Shown here piece after piece: positions 22,931-34,800 of a stretch of 64,000 nucleotides of DNA. Position numbers and translations under genes: made by a program. Origin of the DNA: Mytilus trossulus (taxonomy: Eukaryota; Mollusca; Bivalvia; Mytilida; Mytilidae); the NCBI RefSeq assembly GCF_036588685.1, contig NC_086381.1, positions 63,991,436 through 64,055,435 on the forward strand, in the 5' to 3' direction. A model generated the notes under the pieces. That model had not been told where the DNA came from. It did no database searches and saw only the letters and a program-made list of their open reading frames with translations. Positions within the stretch are counted from its first letter, which is position 1; each line of letters opens with the position of its first letter.

Positions 22931-23849
22931 TTTAAATGTTCATTTGATATCTGTTAGCCTTTCTGTTTATCATATATTTCAAAATGAAACTTTTTCTAAA
23001 TGGTATGCCTAACTTTGTAAACCATTAACAACAATCTTACCTTTTCTGTCTGGTGTTAAATTGTCTTTTGGCACATAACATATACATCTGTTCTAGGATA
23101 ATTTATTATACATGGAACCTCTGTATTACTTCACTGATAAATGTAAAACTGGGATAGATGCTAATCTTCACGATCAAGAAAAAGCATATGAATAAAAAAA
23201 AACATAGTTTAAATAAATTGCGTATTTTACTGCAGTCTGATGATTGGCTTACTTTGTACACTACATTGACAGAATCAATCACATGCGAGACGAGGGATTT
23301 CGCAATATCCATTACTATATCTTTATTGGGAAGATAATAAAGCTAAGGAGGAATATCAAAAGTTTTAGTTATGGTGAATGTATTACCGTAAAAATATGGA
23401 TGTGAAATATCTTTTTTAATATACCAATGCAAGTAACCCTCCACCAAATATGTATGTATTCGTTATATATTTTAGTAATTTAATGTCATTCCTAGTGCAA
23501 GGTGGTACATAGGGATTATTGATAGTTGATGATGCTTTAGTAGACCTACCTTTATATTTTTTTAATAAACATATTTATCACATCTAATGACTTTAAATTT
23601 TCATCTTGTTAGATTCACAATTCAATTTGAAATGAAAGTCAAACAGTAATACTTTGTTTTTTCATGAATAGGGGACTATCTATGCTTTTAACACTCGTAA
23701 AAATTGTTTTAAATATAAAACATCATTGATACCTAAATAAATTATTCAGTATACACGGCTAATAAGGAACATCTTCTCGATTTTTATAATAAATTAAGTC
23801 AAGTCAGCTTTACGAATTGAAAAAAAACCCATTGAGAACAGAACTCCCA
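22931..23849. other. Gene-free stretch
   Basis: AT-rich with only short chance ORFs. No repeat family recognised. Confidence 0.4.
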
Positions 23850-24348
23850 TAGAATTATGTCAAATATGAATAATGCCTCAGTAAGATCAACTAAAATTGA
23901 CTAAATTCTGAAAGTCATGCGAATCTGAAATGTACAAATCAAATTCATATTCAACCAGATTTAGTAAAGGTAAAGAGCGATAACTCATATTGATTATCTA
24001 TTATGCAAACAACGCTGTCATCACGACATACTTCCGTGTTGCATGTAAGGTTTCTTTTCTTGTTTATTTACTTTGTACCTTTTTATGATATCAATAATAT
24101 AGACTTTTGATAATTATTGCTGATTTAAATCATGGACATGTAATGTAGGTCGTTAACGAAAAGTGAACAATCTGTATTCTAACTTGTTTCTCTTTTATCG
24201 ATATAAAATGTTAAATATCACGTGTCGTGCAAGATATCAGGATAGCAGCATCCTTAGTGCTTTGGGATAACTTTCAGTCAGTGATAGCATTCTTTGATAC
24301 GACATGGTATAGTGTTTACTATTTGATTTTAGTAATTTTTTTGTATAA

Positions 24349-24865
24349 AAAAAAGGACGAAAGATACCGGAGGGACATTTCAAACTCATAAATCGAAAAT
24401 AAACTGACAACGTCATGGGTAACAAAGAAAACGACAATCATACAAACAATTCTAACCTTACACAAAACACAAAATAGAAAATCAAAGTCTAAGCAACACG
24501 AACACCTTCAAAACTGCTCCAGAAGTGTAAGAATATCCTTCTCAACATGTGGCACCCGTTGTGTTGCTCATGCTAGTACAAACCCAGGAACCAGTCTATT
24601 TCGGTAGGTCACATTCGTGAAAAGTGGCCGGAATTAGGAACATATCCGCTATCATTTGTGAAACGGATATTTTATAAGGGTCAACCAACGTAAAATTTAT
24701 GAAGGGACGATTTCAGCTTCACCATTTGGAAGTCTTTGTTTAATAGCTTCCTTGTGAGCAGCATCCCTCTATCAAGAAAATCATGATAGGAAATACAAAC
24801 CCGGGAATATCTTATCAATTGGGAAATACATGTATATATACTCCATATGGCAGCTTATTTATAGT
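24349..24865 (+). repeat. Family B copy, nearly full length
   Basis: It runs from GATACCGGAGGGACAT through GAGCAACACGAACACC.., TGTGGCACCCGTTGTGTTGC, the CACCATTTGGAAGTCTTTG block and AAAATCATGATAGGAAATAC. It lies within copy B of the duplicated flank and is absent from copy A, so it inserted after the duplication. Confidence 0.8.
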
Positions 24866-25296
24866 TTTCATGGTCAAATGTCCTGAATCAGTATGGAATA
24901 TTTGTCACTTAACGTTAATCAAGCAAATATCAATCAAACTGACAACCGATTTTAAAGTATTCCTATTTTTATAAAAGGGTAAAAGGAAATAATAACCAAG
25001 TTGGGCAGTACATCAACAACATGGCTACCAGTCGACATAAACTACTAACCAGCACACATTTTTCATATCCTGACTTGGTATAGGCACACACAATGAAAGA
25101 ATAAAAACAGCTGTACGTGTGTGTACAATTTTTCCCATTTATTTGCCTATCTGAAAATCAAAGCTCTTTTTTACTTTTTTTTGCAATCATAGATGATCAT
25201 ATATCAAGGCCAAAATAGAAAATGGCAAACTCGATCTCCCGTAGTAAAATATTTACAAAATGCTCACATGACCGAAACCTTTTATGGACTCCTTAA

Positions 25297-25844
25297 GGTG
25301 TTACACACAGTATTGTCCTTTAATAATGATGTTTGACTAACTTTCATGTTTTCTAACAAAGTAGACCACTGAACCAATTTCAATTACATTTTGAGCAGAT
25401 GATCCTTCGAGTATGTTTAGTAAACAAACATGATCTTCATTGCTAAAAATAAACTAAAGGGTAAAATGTATTGAAAACCTTTAATATCTGATTAGAATCA
25501 AGGTCATGTGTCCGAACTGTAATTCTAATCAAATAGTTAACACCATAATAGACAGAAAAAATTATTTTGGGGCAACAATGTTCGTAGTGTCAAGATCTAC
25601 TTACTTTCTTTTTCAAAATTATCACCTGAAGGTAAATACAGAAAATGTTTCGGACACATGAAATCTTTTAACGTGTTGGTTTCATTTTTAAAGGAGTTAT
25701 CGTCCTTCAATGGCAATTTTTTTCTTTTCTAATTTTCATATTTACACTATTAAACCAGGAAGAATAATAAAAATCTGGTATCTGTAAACAGCTAAATTAC
25801 CAGCTACAAACATTTTATTATGAAAGAAACAATTGGACGACACC
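25297..25844. mobile_element. 548-bp TTAA-flanked MITE
   Basis: TTAA at 25,293-25,296 and 25,845-25,848 flank inverted ends GGTGTTACACAC and (reverse complement) GGTGTCGTCCAA. There is no ORF. Absent from copy A of the flank. Confidence 0.6.
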
Positions 25845-26310
25845 TTAAGGAGTTATGGTCATAAAAGAAAGATTTTTCCAAAAATTCCGGCTTTATTTTT
25901 GCTTAACTAAATCGGTGTAAATCTTCAACAATTGTCACTCATATTTTATTTACGTATTATGTATCAATCAAAATTGTTTATATTTACTACATGTTTCCTG
26001 TTGTTGTCTTTTTCTCTGATAAATTTAACAGATACTTAGAGAGAACTCTGTTTGTATCTGGATGCAAGTAATTTGTGTTTGCTGTTCACGGTTATTGCAG
26101 GTCTCGTTTGAGTCACGGTCATGCTAGTAAATGAAAAATTCATTTGATACATTTCATTCGTCCGTAGCGCTACCTGCTTTACGTTTATCAAGAACGCATA
26201 AAACCAACAATTTTGAAGCCAGTGATGTATACACTACAAGTGTTATCAAAGTACATAAGACTCATCAGTGACGCTCAGATCAAAATATTTATAAAGCCAA
26301 AAAAGTACAA

Positions 26311-26620
26311 ACCAGTAAAAGTCTAAAATGGCCTATATTTGTACTCGAATGTACTGATTTTTACTCGACCAGTCTGAATTGGTCTGACTTTTACTCGACA
26401 TTACTCGATCCCAGTCTCAACCATACTCGACTGTACTGATTTGTACTTGATCCTTATCTTTGCCATTGAAGATATTCTGAATTATTACTCGACCAGTCTG
26501 AAACAATCTTAACCCCATTCTCTACCTGTACTCGACCTATTTTTCAGTCTAAACCATACTCGACCATAGGTCTGACCAATTATCGACCAGTCTAAACCAC
26601 ATTTGACCAAATAACCTCTA
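26311..26620 (+). repeat. Left CTCGAC array of the 6.26 kb element
   Basis: Repeated TACTCGACCAGTCTGAA and CTCGACTGTACTGATTT words. It forms one arm of the inverted repeat. Confidence 0.7.
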
Positions 26621-27959
26621 CTTTTATTTTTAATTTTATCTGTAAAGATAAATTTCTTTTTTACCATTACTGACACAATAGAATAAAGATAACTATCGAA
26701 AAACATAATTTTGCGTCCTAACATGATTCTCAGATTTATCAAATAGAGATAGTTAAATCAAATTATCTTATGTAAAAAAACTAATTATATTAATTTTAAG
26801 TTTTTAGAGTTTGTAAAAAAAAAAGATTTTTTTTTACCTAAAAACCACACCTATACTGAGAGTAATAAAACCTTATTAAAATACTTCGTGTTTGGCATGT
26901 GTGGTTCTTTTTCTTACTTTTTTTTTTGGGGGGGGGGAGTAATTTTTGTCCTATATTCCTAATTCATGGTTACATACAATAGTTATATAATTATCTGTTA
27001 AATGAGATAAATGTCAACAAAAACACTGAAATTTAAACCTTATTTATTCATATCTATTAAAAGATTGATCGTTTATATAAATATACAGCGTTAATTTCCG
27101 TTGTTTAACGAGAGCGTACATTTTAAATGAATAAAATGAATAAAAACTACGGTTCCTAGTTTGTGCATTGTGATAAAAAGTTCGTATGTATAATTACTTT
27201 CATTTGTTTCTTACTCTGTCTTGTATTGTTCTCGTCGTACTATTGCAAATATTCAATTTCATGACTGCATCAAGTGTTTCTATCAGTTTACCATAGTGAT
27301 ATCACATGGTAAGGTTAGAAATTAATGGTAAACCCTAGTTTTAAGATCCGATTTTCGATTAACAGCGGTAAGGTAATCGTTGCAAAAAATCCTGCTCAAA
27401 CTTTTGTGAAAGACGTTTTAACTTTGAATTGTTGCGAGAGTTTATGTTCTATGTTGAAGGCACTTGCATATAGTGACCTGAAATACAAGTACTGTTCTAT
27501 TGAGTTTAGATACATGTCTTCTGTTTCTGTCCCTGACCTATGTTTGCTGTATTCGGCAAATGTAGTGCATCATGCCATGAGACATTGATACGTTATGAAA
27601 TTTCGTGCAGGACTGCTTTGTGGTTGTTTTTTTTTGGCATGGAACTCCTGACCAGACTATGACTTTTTGACTCTTGACCTATGCAGTGTGGTGTATCATC
27701 ATGATACAGTGTGTTACTTTGTATATTACCCTGACCTAGAAGTATAATTCTAAATTGACCTTGCTTCTGAATATGTAGCATGAAGATGTATTGTCATATG
27801 ATGGTGAGTCTTGTGGCACGAGAAACTTTATATGATCTTGACCTTTGCCCTCATTGTACAACTTGTATATTCTGTTTGAAGTATATGGAGAATCGTCTGA
27901 TTGCACTCATATCTAATATTTTTATATCTATATTAAATATTTAGATATATGTGTATATT

Positions 27960-28110
27960 TTTAATTGTAAGATCGGTTTTATGTATTGGAGTTTGAACTA
28001 GTACACATTTTGTTAAGGGGCCATCTGAAGTCCGCCGCCGGGCGAGGGATTTTCTCACTTCGTTAAAAACCCATTGGTGACCTTTGACTGCTTTTTGCTT
28101 TTTTGTCATG
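27960..28110 (+). repeat. Short dispersed repeat (GGGGCCATCTGAAGTCCGCC)
   Basis: GTTAAGGGGCCATCTGAAGT, GGCGAGGGATTTTCTC and ACCCATTGGTGACCTTTGAC form a block that I recognise from bivalve genomic sequence as a common repeat. The antisense ORF over it is spurious. Confidence 0.5.
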
Positions 28111-28674
28111 TTACTGTCTCTTAAACACATTTCACATTTCCATTCTCAATTTTTGATATGAAGAATGTTTTGATCAAATGAGAACTATATCTTTTTATTG
28201 CTGTGAAAATTAGAAAGAATATTTACTGCTCTAGTAGCACCATGTACTGCAAGTTGTGATAGATTGATAATTCAAAATGGTTCAATCATTTTAACTTGGA
28301 TTTCATTTGATGGACATGTTGATATGGATAGTCTGTTTAAGCATCTTAAAAATCACATGAAGGTATACGCATATCAATAAACTGAACTCAGTGCGAAGAA
28401 CCTTTAAAGTACACTTAGACAAAGAGCTCAATCTAGTGAAACACTTTTTTCTGCTGGTCACTGTCTGTTATCAAACTGCACCGCAATCCTAAAAAAATAT
28501 GCAAGTTAATTCTAATAGAAGTAGAAGCCAAAGGAAGTAAATAAACCGTTTACTGAAATAAATGTACAATATGTCTATGGGCCACAGATGCCCCTGCTTG
28601 TGAAAAGAAAACACAAGTAAACTCCACATATAGAAACAGGATTCACGTAATTTTGACTGTTAAGTGACCACTAG

Positions 28675-28930
28675 CATTGTGTATAAGTTTCAAAACATTT
28701 GGTTGAGGCAAACTAAAGTTAAAAAACAAAAACAACAGATTAAGCATCTTTCCTATCTTTAGTCTACGTGTTGATATCTGTATCATTAGTACTAGTACCA
28801 ACTTCTTATATCTAATAACTCTTGAACAGTAACACCACCCAATATCGAACTTGATAGAGCTGTGTTATGGGGTAATACGCATTACGTATAAGGTTTATAA
28901 AATTTGATTGAGTCAAACTTATTTAAAAGA
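28675..28930 (+). repeat. Dispersed repeat with ATTTGGTTGAGGCAAACT
   Basis: TATAAGTTTCAAAACATTTG with GGTTGAGGCAAACTAAAGTT occurs here, a looser copy lies near 28,890 and another near 29,940-30,050. Confidence 0.5.
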
Positions 28931-29029
28931 ACGAAAACGCAAATTCAGCATTTTCTATGTTTTAAAGGAACATGATAACTCTTGAACGGTAAAAGTGACG
29001 CTACCAAATTTCAAATTCATTTTTTTGTA

Positions 29030-29520
29030 AGTGGAACTACAAATGTAACCATTGTCCCAGGTTAGGGAGATGGTGAAGACCCCGCTAACATGTTCAACCC
29101 CGCCCTATTTAGTATGCATGTGCCAGTCGCAAGTCAGTGGCCTATACATTTGTACATTGCTTTCCTCGTTTGAATTTCGTTTTATCGTGTTTTTTTCTAT
29201 GTTGTGATGTTATAATAATGTTTCATCCGGCTGCAAATGTTTGCACCTGTCCTAAGTCAGGAATCTGATGTACAGTAGTTATCGTTTTTTTGTGTAATTT
29301 ATACGTTTTTCTCGTTTCTCGTTTTTTTATTTAGATTAGACCGTTGGTTTTCTCCATTGAATTGTTTTACACTAGTAGTTTTTGGGCCCTTTATAACTTG
29401 TGGTTCGGTGAGAGCCAAGGCTCCGTATGAAGGCAGTACATTGACCTATAACGGTTTACTTTTATAAATTGTTATTTGGATATAGAGATTTGTCTCATTG
29501 GCACGCATACAACATCTTCT
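29030..29520 (+). repeat. Family A long variant
   Basis: TGTCCCAGGTTAGGGAGATG, CCCCGCTAACATGTTCAACC and TTTGGGCCCTTTATAACTTG lead to the TTTGTCTCATTGGCACGC end. It belongs to the variant that carries the GGGCCC block. Confidence 0.75.
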
Positions 29521-29640
29521 ATACCTATTTGCTCATTGTTGAAAGCCGTATGGTGACATATAGTTGTTAATTTCTGTGTTACCTGGTCTCTTGCCGAGAG
29601 TTCTTCTTTGGCGCTTATGCCACATGAGGTGAAGGGTGGG
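29500..29640 (+). repeat. Family A 3' half
   Basis: TTGCTCATTGTTGAAAGCCG, GGTGACATATAGTTGTTAAT and TCTTTGGCGCTTATGCCACA directly follow the preceding copy. Confidence 0.7.
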
Positions 29641-29935
29641 GATCCTGCCAGCATGTTTAATCCGCCGCATTCTGTTTGTATGTACCTGTCCCAAGTCAGG
29701 AGACTCTAATTCATGAATTGTCGTTTGTTTATGTGTTACATATTTGTTTTGGTCCTTTTTTGTACATAATTTGTCCGTTTCTTTTCTCGGTACTTTTTAT
29801 AACTGACTATGCGGTACGGACTTTGCTCATTGTCGAAGGCCGTAGGGTGACTTATAGCTGTTAATTTCTGTATCATTTAGTCTTTTGTGGAGTGTTCTTA
29901 TTGGCACTCATGACACATCTTCCACATCTTCTTTT
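29641..29935 (+). repeat. Family A copy, nearly complete
   Basis: It runs from GCCAGCATGTTTAATCCGCC through GTCGTTTGTTTATGTGTTAC and TATGCGGTACGGACTTTGCT to ATTGGCACTCATGACACATC. Three family A units thus lie head to tail from 29,030. Confidence 0.75.
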
Positions 29936-30854
29936 TATTTTGTGTATAAGTTTTGTAGTATTTGGTTGAGGCCACTAAAGTTAAAACAACGGAACCCTTT
30001 TTTTTTTTGGACGTTCGGGACGAACGGACTAGAGTCACTCCGCAGTTTATGTTCGTTTTCTATGGTACCAACACAGAAGTTCTGACTAGTGTGCTGGTGC
30101 TAAGCATTCCACCAGCACTGTCATTAACACACACACACCAACACAATTTTATTATAAAAATATGCAATCTTCAGTTTGATTTGATTCTTTTTGGCCTATA
30201 ATGATTATATGCATGCCTTAATTTCACAAGTAGTATCAAATTTGACAAATTTATTGTACATATACATTTTTGTTATATTTTATAACTTATTTTTCAATTA
30301 AACTTAAATTGATCATCACTTTCTTTTTATATGTCTTTTAAGATTCCGTTTTGACAAAACGATTTGTTACATATTATATACTTCACACGTATTTCTATCA
30401 AATCTGATATTATTACAAAGCAGCTATTAAATAAAATGCATTCGAACTTTAAATGTGCATTTAAATATATATGCCAGTCGTCAACTGGTGAAGTGGCTAG
30501 ATGCATATATCGTTGGCCAATTGAACGACAGGTCTCCAAATTTTGGTGTTTTAAAACGTCTAGAAATATAAAAGGAAATAAATAAAAACAGAACGACTGA
30601 ATTAAATAAAATAATGTTCGATATAATGAACCATTTCGATTTATTTTTAAAATCTAAACGATGCTTTATTTTTATCTAGTTTCCTAATCATTAGAATGAG
30701 AAAATAAATACCTTACAGCTTCTTTAATCGTCGATCCTGAAATGTTTAATGTTATAAAACAATTTTAGCGTCTTTGACCTACTTTATCTTTTTATTCGGA
30801 TACTTGTGGTTATCTTCTTCAAGTTCAACGGGAACATTAGAATAATCTAGAAAA

Positions 30855-31010
30855 GAACCCAGATGGAACCAGGAATTCGGGTTGCTATAACCAAACAACC
30901 CGGATGTTGAACCAGTTACCATGGTTTCGAACCAAAGAACCAAGGTTCAGAACCAAACAAACCAGATGGAACCAGGGTTTAGAACCAGAGTGCCCGGATA
31001 GAACCTTATT
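30855..31010 (+). repeat. GAACCA degenerate tandem repeat
   Basis: At least ten GAACC words, mostly GAACCAGA/GAACCAAG-like, spaced irregularly over about 155 bases. Non-coding. Confidence 0.7.
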
Positions 31011-31609
31011 GCATTCGGAATTCTCATGACTTTTTATACCTTCAACATATTTTCCAAATCATTTATTTATTTAGTATATTTATATATAATTAGAATTTGG
31101 GATATACTAGTATTATATAAATATATCAAAAAGGGATACAAACTGCAAAACAAAATTGTCCTTCTGATTAGTGGTGAGGAATAGAGTAATACCTCCTGCT
31201 TGGGGCAAACTCATAAAGAAGATTACACCTGGTCAGAGTGGCGCATAATGTTTGCACGAATTTGGGGATTATAATTTGTTACGTTTGCGCGCATTTATTT
31301 TTTCATGTAAATTCAGATAAAATAAAGTATATAGAAAACAAATCATATAAGAATATAAATATGACGATAATTTGTTAATTTTCGTAATAAATATATATAT
31401 GACTCTTAATTATTATTTTGAAATTATTTGTTAAACTTATTTATACTTTGTTCATATATAATTCTAAAACAAAATATTAAGTGATCATGATAAAACCCTG
31501 TTCTAACTTATGACATCCATGTAGCTTTCTTGCGATTATTTAAGAGTGGTTAATGTTTCAGTGATCGGGATAAGTAGAATAGGATGCATTATACTTTCCG
31601 TTTTGATAG

Positions 31610-31900
31610 ATAAACTTGAGAATGGAAATGAGGAATGTGTCAAAGCGACAACAACCCGACCATAGCGCAGACTACAGCCGAAGACCACCAATGGGTCTTC
31701 AATGCAGCGAGAAACTCCCGCACCCGGAGCTGGCCCCTAAACAAAGATATATATACAAGTTCAGTGACAATGGACGTCATACTAAACTCCGAAATATACA
31801 CAAGAAACTAAAATTAAAATTCATAAAAGACTTACTAAGTCCAGAGGCTCCTGACTTAGGACAGGGGCAAAATCGCGGCGGGGTTAAATATTTTTTTGAG
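31610..31900 (+). repeat. Dispersed repeat family D
   Basis: GAGAATGGAAATGAGGAATG, CAAAGCGACAACAACCCGAC, AGCTGGCCCCTAAACAA and AATCGCGGCGGGGTTAAAT. It matches 48,995-49,270 block by block and part of 58,350-58,480. The 118-codon ORF over it is not a gene. Confidence 0.75.
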
Positions 31901-32189
31901 ATTTGTTGTTTGAATAACATTGAAAATATTAGTCGCAATTCAGTTTTGAGATTATTTGATCAGCTTGTTTGATTTTCATTTTAAAGGCGAGATATATATA
32001 TCTATATATATATAATGTAAGTGTTTATAAATATGGTGTGGAATTTTTATAATGTTTATTGTGAAATTTTGGTTTCCATGCAAAATTGAATACATTTTTA
32101 ATTTAAATTGTTGTTCACATTTCTAGCCAAGGACAGTAGCTGTTTTTTAAAAAACAGATTCTTAATTGATGAAATACAATAGATACTAG

Positions 32190-32555
32190 TAGATAGAAAA
32201 ATTAGGTAAAGGTTGGTTAAACCTGGTCGAGTATGGTCCAGACTAGGTCGAGTATACATATGGTTCAGACTAGGTTGAGTTTGCATATGGTTCAGACTAG
32301 GTCGAGTATGCATATGGTTTAGACTAGGTCGAGTATGCATATGGTCCAGAATAGGTCGAGCATGGGTCAGACTAGGTCGACGCATAAACATTAGTTAAGT
32401 ACTGATCTAATAAAGGTCGAGTACAAGTTAAGACTGCTAAGTATGGTCCACATTACAGTCGAGTATTATCAAGTAAATTGCAGACCATTTTAGACTGGTC
32501 GAGTAAATATCAGTACAGTCGAGTACAGATATAGGCTATATCAGACTTTTACTGG
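32190..32555 (-). repeat. Right CTCGAC array with a 27-bp repeat core
   Basis: Between 32,230 and 32,380 a 27-bp unit (CAGACTAGGTCGAGTATGCA plus TATGGTT) is repeated four to five times. Because 27 is a multiple of three, the antisense frame shows a 9-residue periodic ORF (HTRPSLNHM), which I take as an artefact. It forms the right arm of the 6.26 kb element. Confidence 0.75.
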
Positions 32556-32981
32556 TTTGTAGGGATAAGAACTGAAATTGTAAAAAGCTACATGACCAAA
32601 AAGGATCTAAAAATAATAGCCAAATATATATCTAACGGCAACTTTGCCTGAGACAGTTGGAGCCAAACAGTCTAACATTAAGTACAAAAAAAAAAACAGA
32701 TTTGTTTTAAATACTTTGCAGTGTTCATTTACATTATTCGTTAATTATTTCCAATAGATATGAGCACAATATTAAAAAAAAATATGAAATATTAATTCTT
32801 CTAACATCAAAGGAAATATTCGTCTTGTGGAAGGTAAACAACATTTTGTGTGAATGTTTGAAACACTTTTGTTAAGACACGTAGGTCTGAACAAGGTCGC
32901 TTTATATTAAAAACTTTCGAGCTATTGCAGGAAATGAAATAACAAAAAAATAAACATAATATTATTTTTTTCCAGTGACCA

Positions 32982-33915
32982 ATGGCTACAAATACATCAT
33001 TGTGTGCAATATGTGAACTCCGACATCTTACAACAATAACTTACCTCCGTGTATCGCCAACATTGACTTATTTTGTACTTATCATAATGAGAAGTACACG
33101 CAAGACTGTTTAAAGCACGAAGTTCCTATTTGTTACAAATGTATAAAGAGCATGGAGACTCCGGTGGATTTGAACTTCTTGAAGACCTTGCAGTTGGTGC
33201 AAAATCAGCAGAAATTTTCCGAGAGATGGAACACAGCTTGAAGGATATAATGGTAAATATCAGTCGAATCATAGAGAACAGGGAGTCCAATATTAAAACT
33301 GTCAAGGATAAAAAGAAGCAAATCATGGAAGATGTTCGTAGATTGAAAATGGAGATAAATTTACACCTCGATAAGATGCAAGAGGAATTCTTGAAAGAAC
33401 TTGACAAGAAAGAAGCGGAATGTTGTGAAAAGATCGAATCAATTGTGTCCTTTCTCAATGACCAAGAAAAAGAGATCGTTCATTGCAACGCAGATATCGA
33501 AAACATGAAAACATATGCTTCAGATTTACAAGCCTTCATTGGTATGAGCGATATCAAGAACACTATTACAAAAAGAAAGAATTGCATTGAGTCCATGGTT
33601 CAAAATAAGAATGTAGAAACATTCGTCTTGGATTGTTCTATCGATGCAAAGATACAGGATTTTAAAAATAACGTAAAGAAATTGGGTTCCATTATGATTG
33701 AAAGATGCTCGTCTGAAACCATCGAATTAGTCAGGAAGAAAGCTGAAGTATGTGTAACAGAGGAAAAACAATCTGTAAACAACATAAAATTAAATTTTAA
33801 GCGGGAAATACAAACTTCATGCGTTAAAACGAGGGGTGTTGTGTTACGGAAAATTTTGGATATCTTTTTACGGAATACGATACCAATCAGGAGAAACTTG
33901 TAGGATTGAACTCAA
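32982..33915 (+). pseudogene. Third B-box/NHL copy, 5' part, disrupted
   Basis: It starts MATNTSLCAIC with the same upstream acceptor-like site as 4582. About 115 bases are missing near 33,036, which removes most of the first B-box and shifts the frame. One base is missing near 33,145, after YKCIK of the second B-box. From 33,139 the coiled coil and linker are open for about 235 codons. A further 1-base loss near 33,832 (GAGGGG-TGTTG) breaks the first NHL blade. At 33,916 the 5,040-bp transposon begins. The linker (VTEEKQSVNNIKLNFKR) is closest to the copy at 3-827. A dead gene with three lesions plus an insertion. Confidence 0.85.
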
Positions 33916-34629
33916 TAGTACAGCGGCGAAATCTGAAAAGACGCTTAGTTAAGGAGTTTAATGCACCCAAAGAACACACACCTGGATTTTTTTTAAATGA
34001 AAGAATACATGTTTAACTTATATTTTAAACATGCCGTAAGAAAATCGTATGGTCGAATTTCCGTAAAAATGGCTTTTTAGAGCGTTATGTAGTGTATAAA
34101 AAAAAATTCACTGATACACTAAAATGTTAATTATTATTACGAATCACAATATTACGGCTATTTTTTAATTTGATAATTTAAGAATATATAACTGACAATA
34201 AAACTAGTCAATAATTGTTTAAAAAATATTTACTATCAACATTTTTAAAAACAGTTTTACTTCAGTAGTACTAGTTGTGGTTAACACGATTTTTACCGGT
34301 TTCCGTTAATAACAGAATAATTATAAAACACTTCATTTGTGTTTATTTGGCATAAATATACACTTCGATATTTACTTTATACAAAACAACTTTCGTTTGG
34401 AACATTTCTTATTCGATTTACAAGATTTTTTTAATTTGAATAGAACACATTAATCTGTCACACAATTTATATAATTCCGGAATTACCGTCCGGGACATTT
34501 ACTTTTGTTTAATCCTCACTTCGTTCAGTTCTATCACTGTACATTCCAAATGTCGATTAGCATTTCACATTGAAATTGTTTAAATGATATCAGTTTTAGG
34601 GTTTATATTTGTCTTTACACTAGTTTTAT

Positions 34630-34690
34630 ATTTAGATATAGGAAGATGTGGTGTGAGTGCCAATGAGACAACTCTCCATCCAAGTAACAA
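34630..34690 (-). repeat. Family A tail nested in the 5,040-bp transposon
   Basis: GGAAGATGTGGTGTGAGTGC and CAATGAGACAACTCTCCATC are the reverse complement of the family A 3' end. Confidence 0.8.
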
Positions 34691-34800
34691 TTTAAAAAGT
34701 AAAACATTATTTGCTTTGTTGTTGATTTCATTGGTTTTTTTTTTGTTATTTTGAATACCCAGAGTGGTAATATATTGGTTTTTTTTTATCATTGTAAACA

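Larger units (their letters stand above)
23850..26305 (+). promoter_or_regulatory. Duplicated B-box/NHL 5' flank (copy B), interrupted by repeats
   Basis: It is collinear with 2930-4100: GTCAAATATGAATAATG, AAAGAGCGATAACTCAT, CATACTTCCGTGTTGCATGT, TATCACGTGTCGTGCAAG, TAACCAAGTTG, CCAGTCGACA and GCAGGTCTCGTTTGAGT. Two insertions split it, at about 24,349-24,970 and at 25,297-25,844. It stops at the left end of the 6.26 kb inverted-repeat element. The counterpart sequence resumes after that element at 32,565, so I read 23,850-39,045 as a single disrupted third locus. Confidence 0.65.
26306..32561. mobile_element. 6.26 kb element with minisatellite-like inverted ends
   Basis: The left end TACAAACCAGTAAAAGTCT matches the reverse complement of the right end, and the match continues for at least 75 bases (GCCTATAT..GTACTCGA, GTACTGAT.TTTACTCGACC). 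Both ends then become arrays of CTCGAC/CAGTCT words, in opposite orientation (to about 26,620, and from 32,190). No transposase ORF is present; the interior holds non-coding repeats. No target duplication is evident, and exact borders could differ by a few bases. Best described as a foldback or long-TIR element. Confidence 0.65.

Noticed and set aside
31616-31972. 118-codon + strand ORF
   Set aside because: It lies wholly in dispersed repeat family D, whose other copies (48,995 and 58,350) do not keep the frame.
32098-32391. 97-codon - strand ORF with a 9-residue periodic protein
   Set aside because: It is the forced result of a 27-bp minisatellite and has no start context or homologue.
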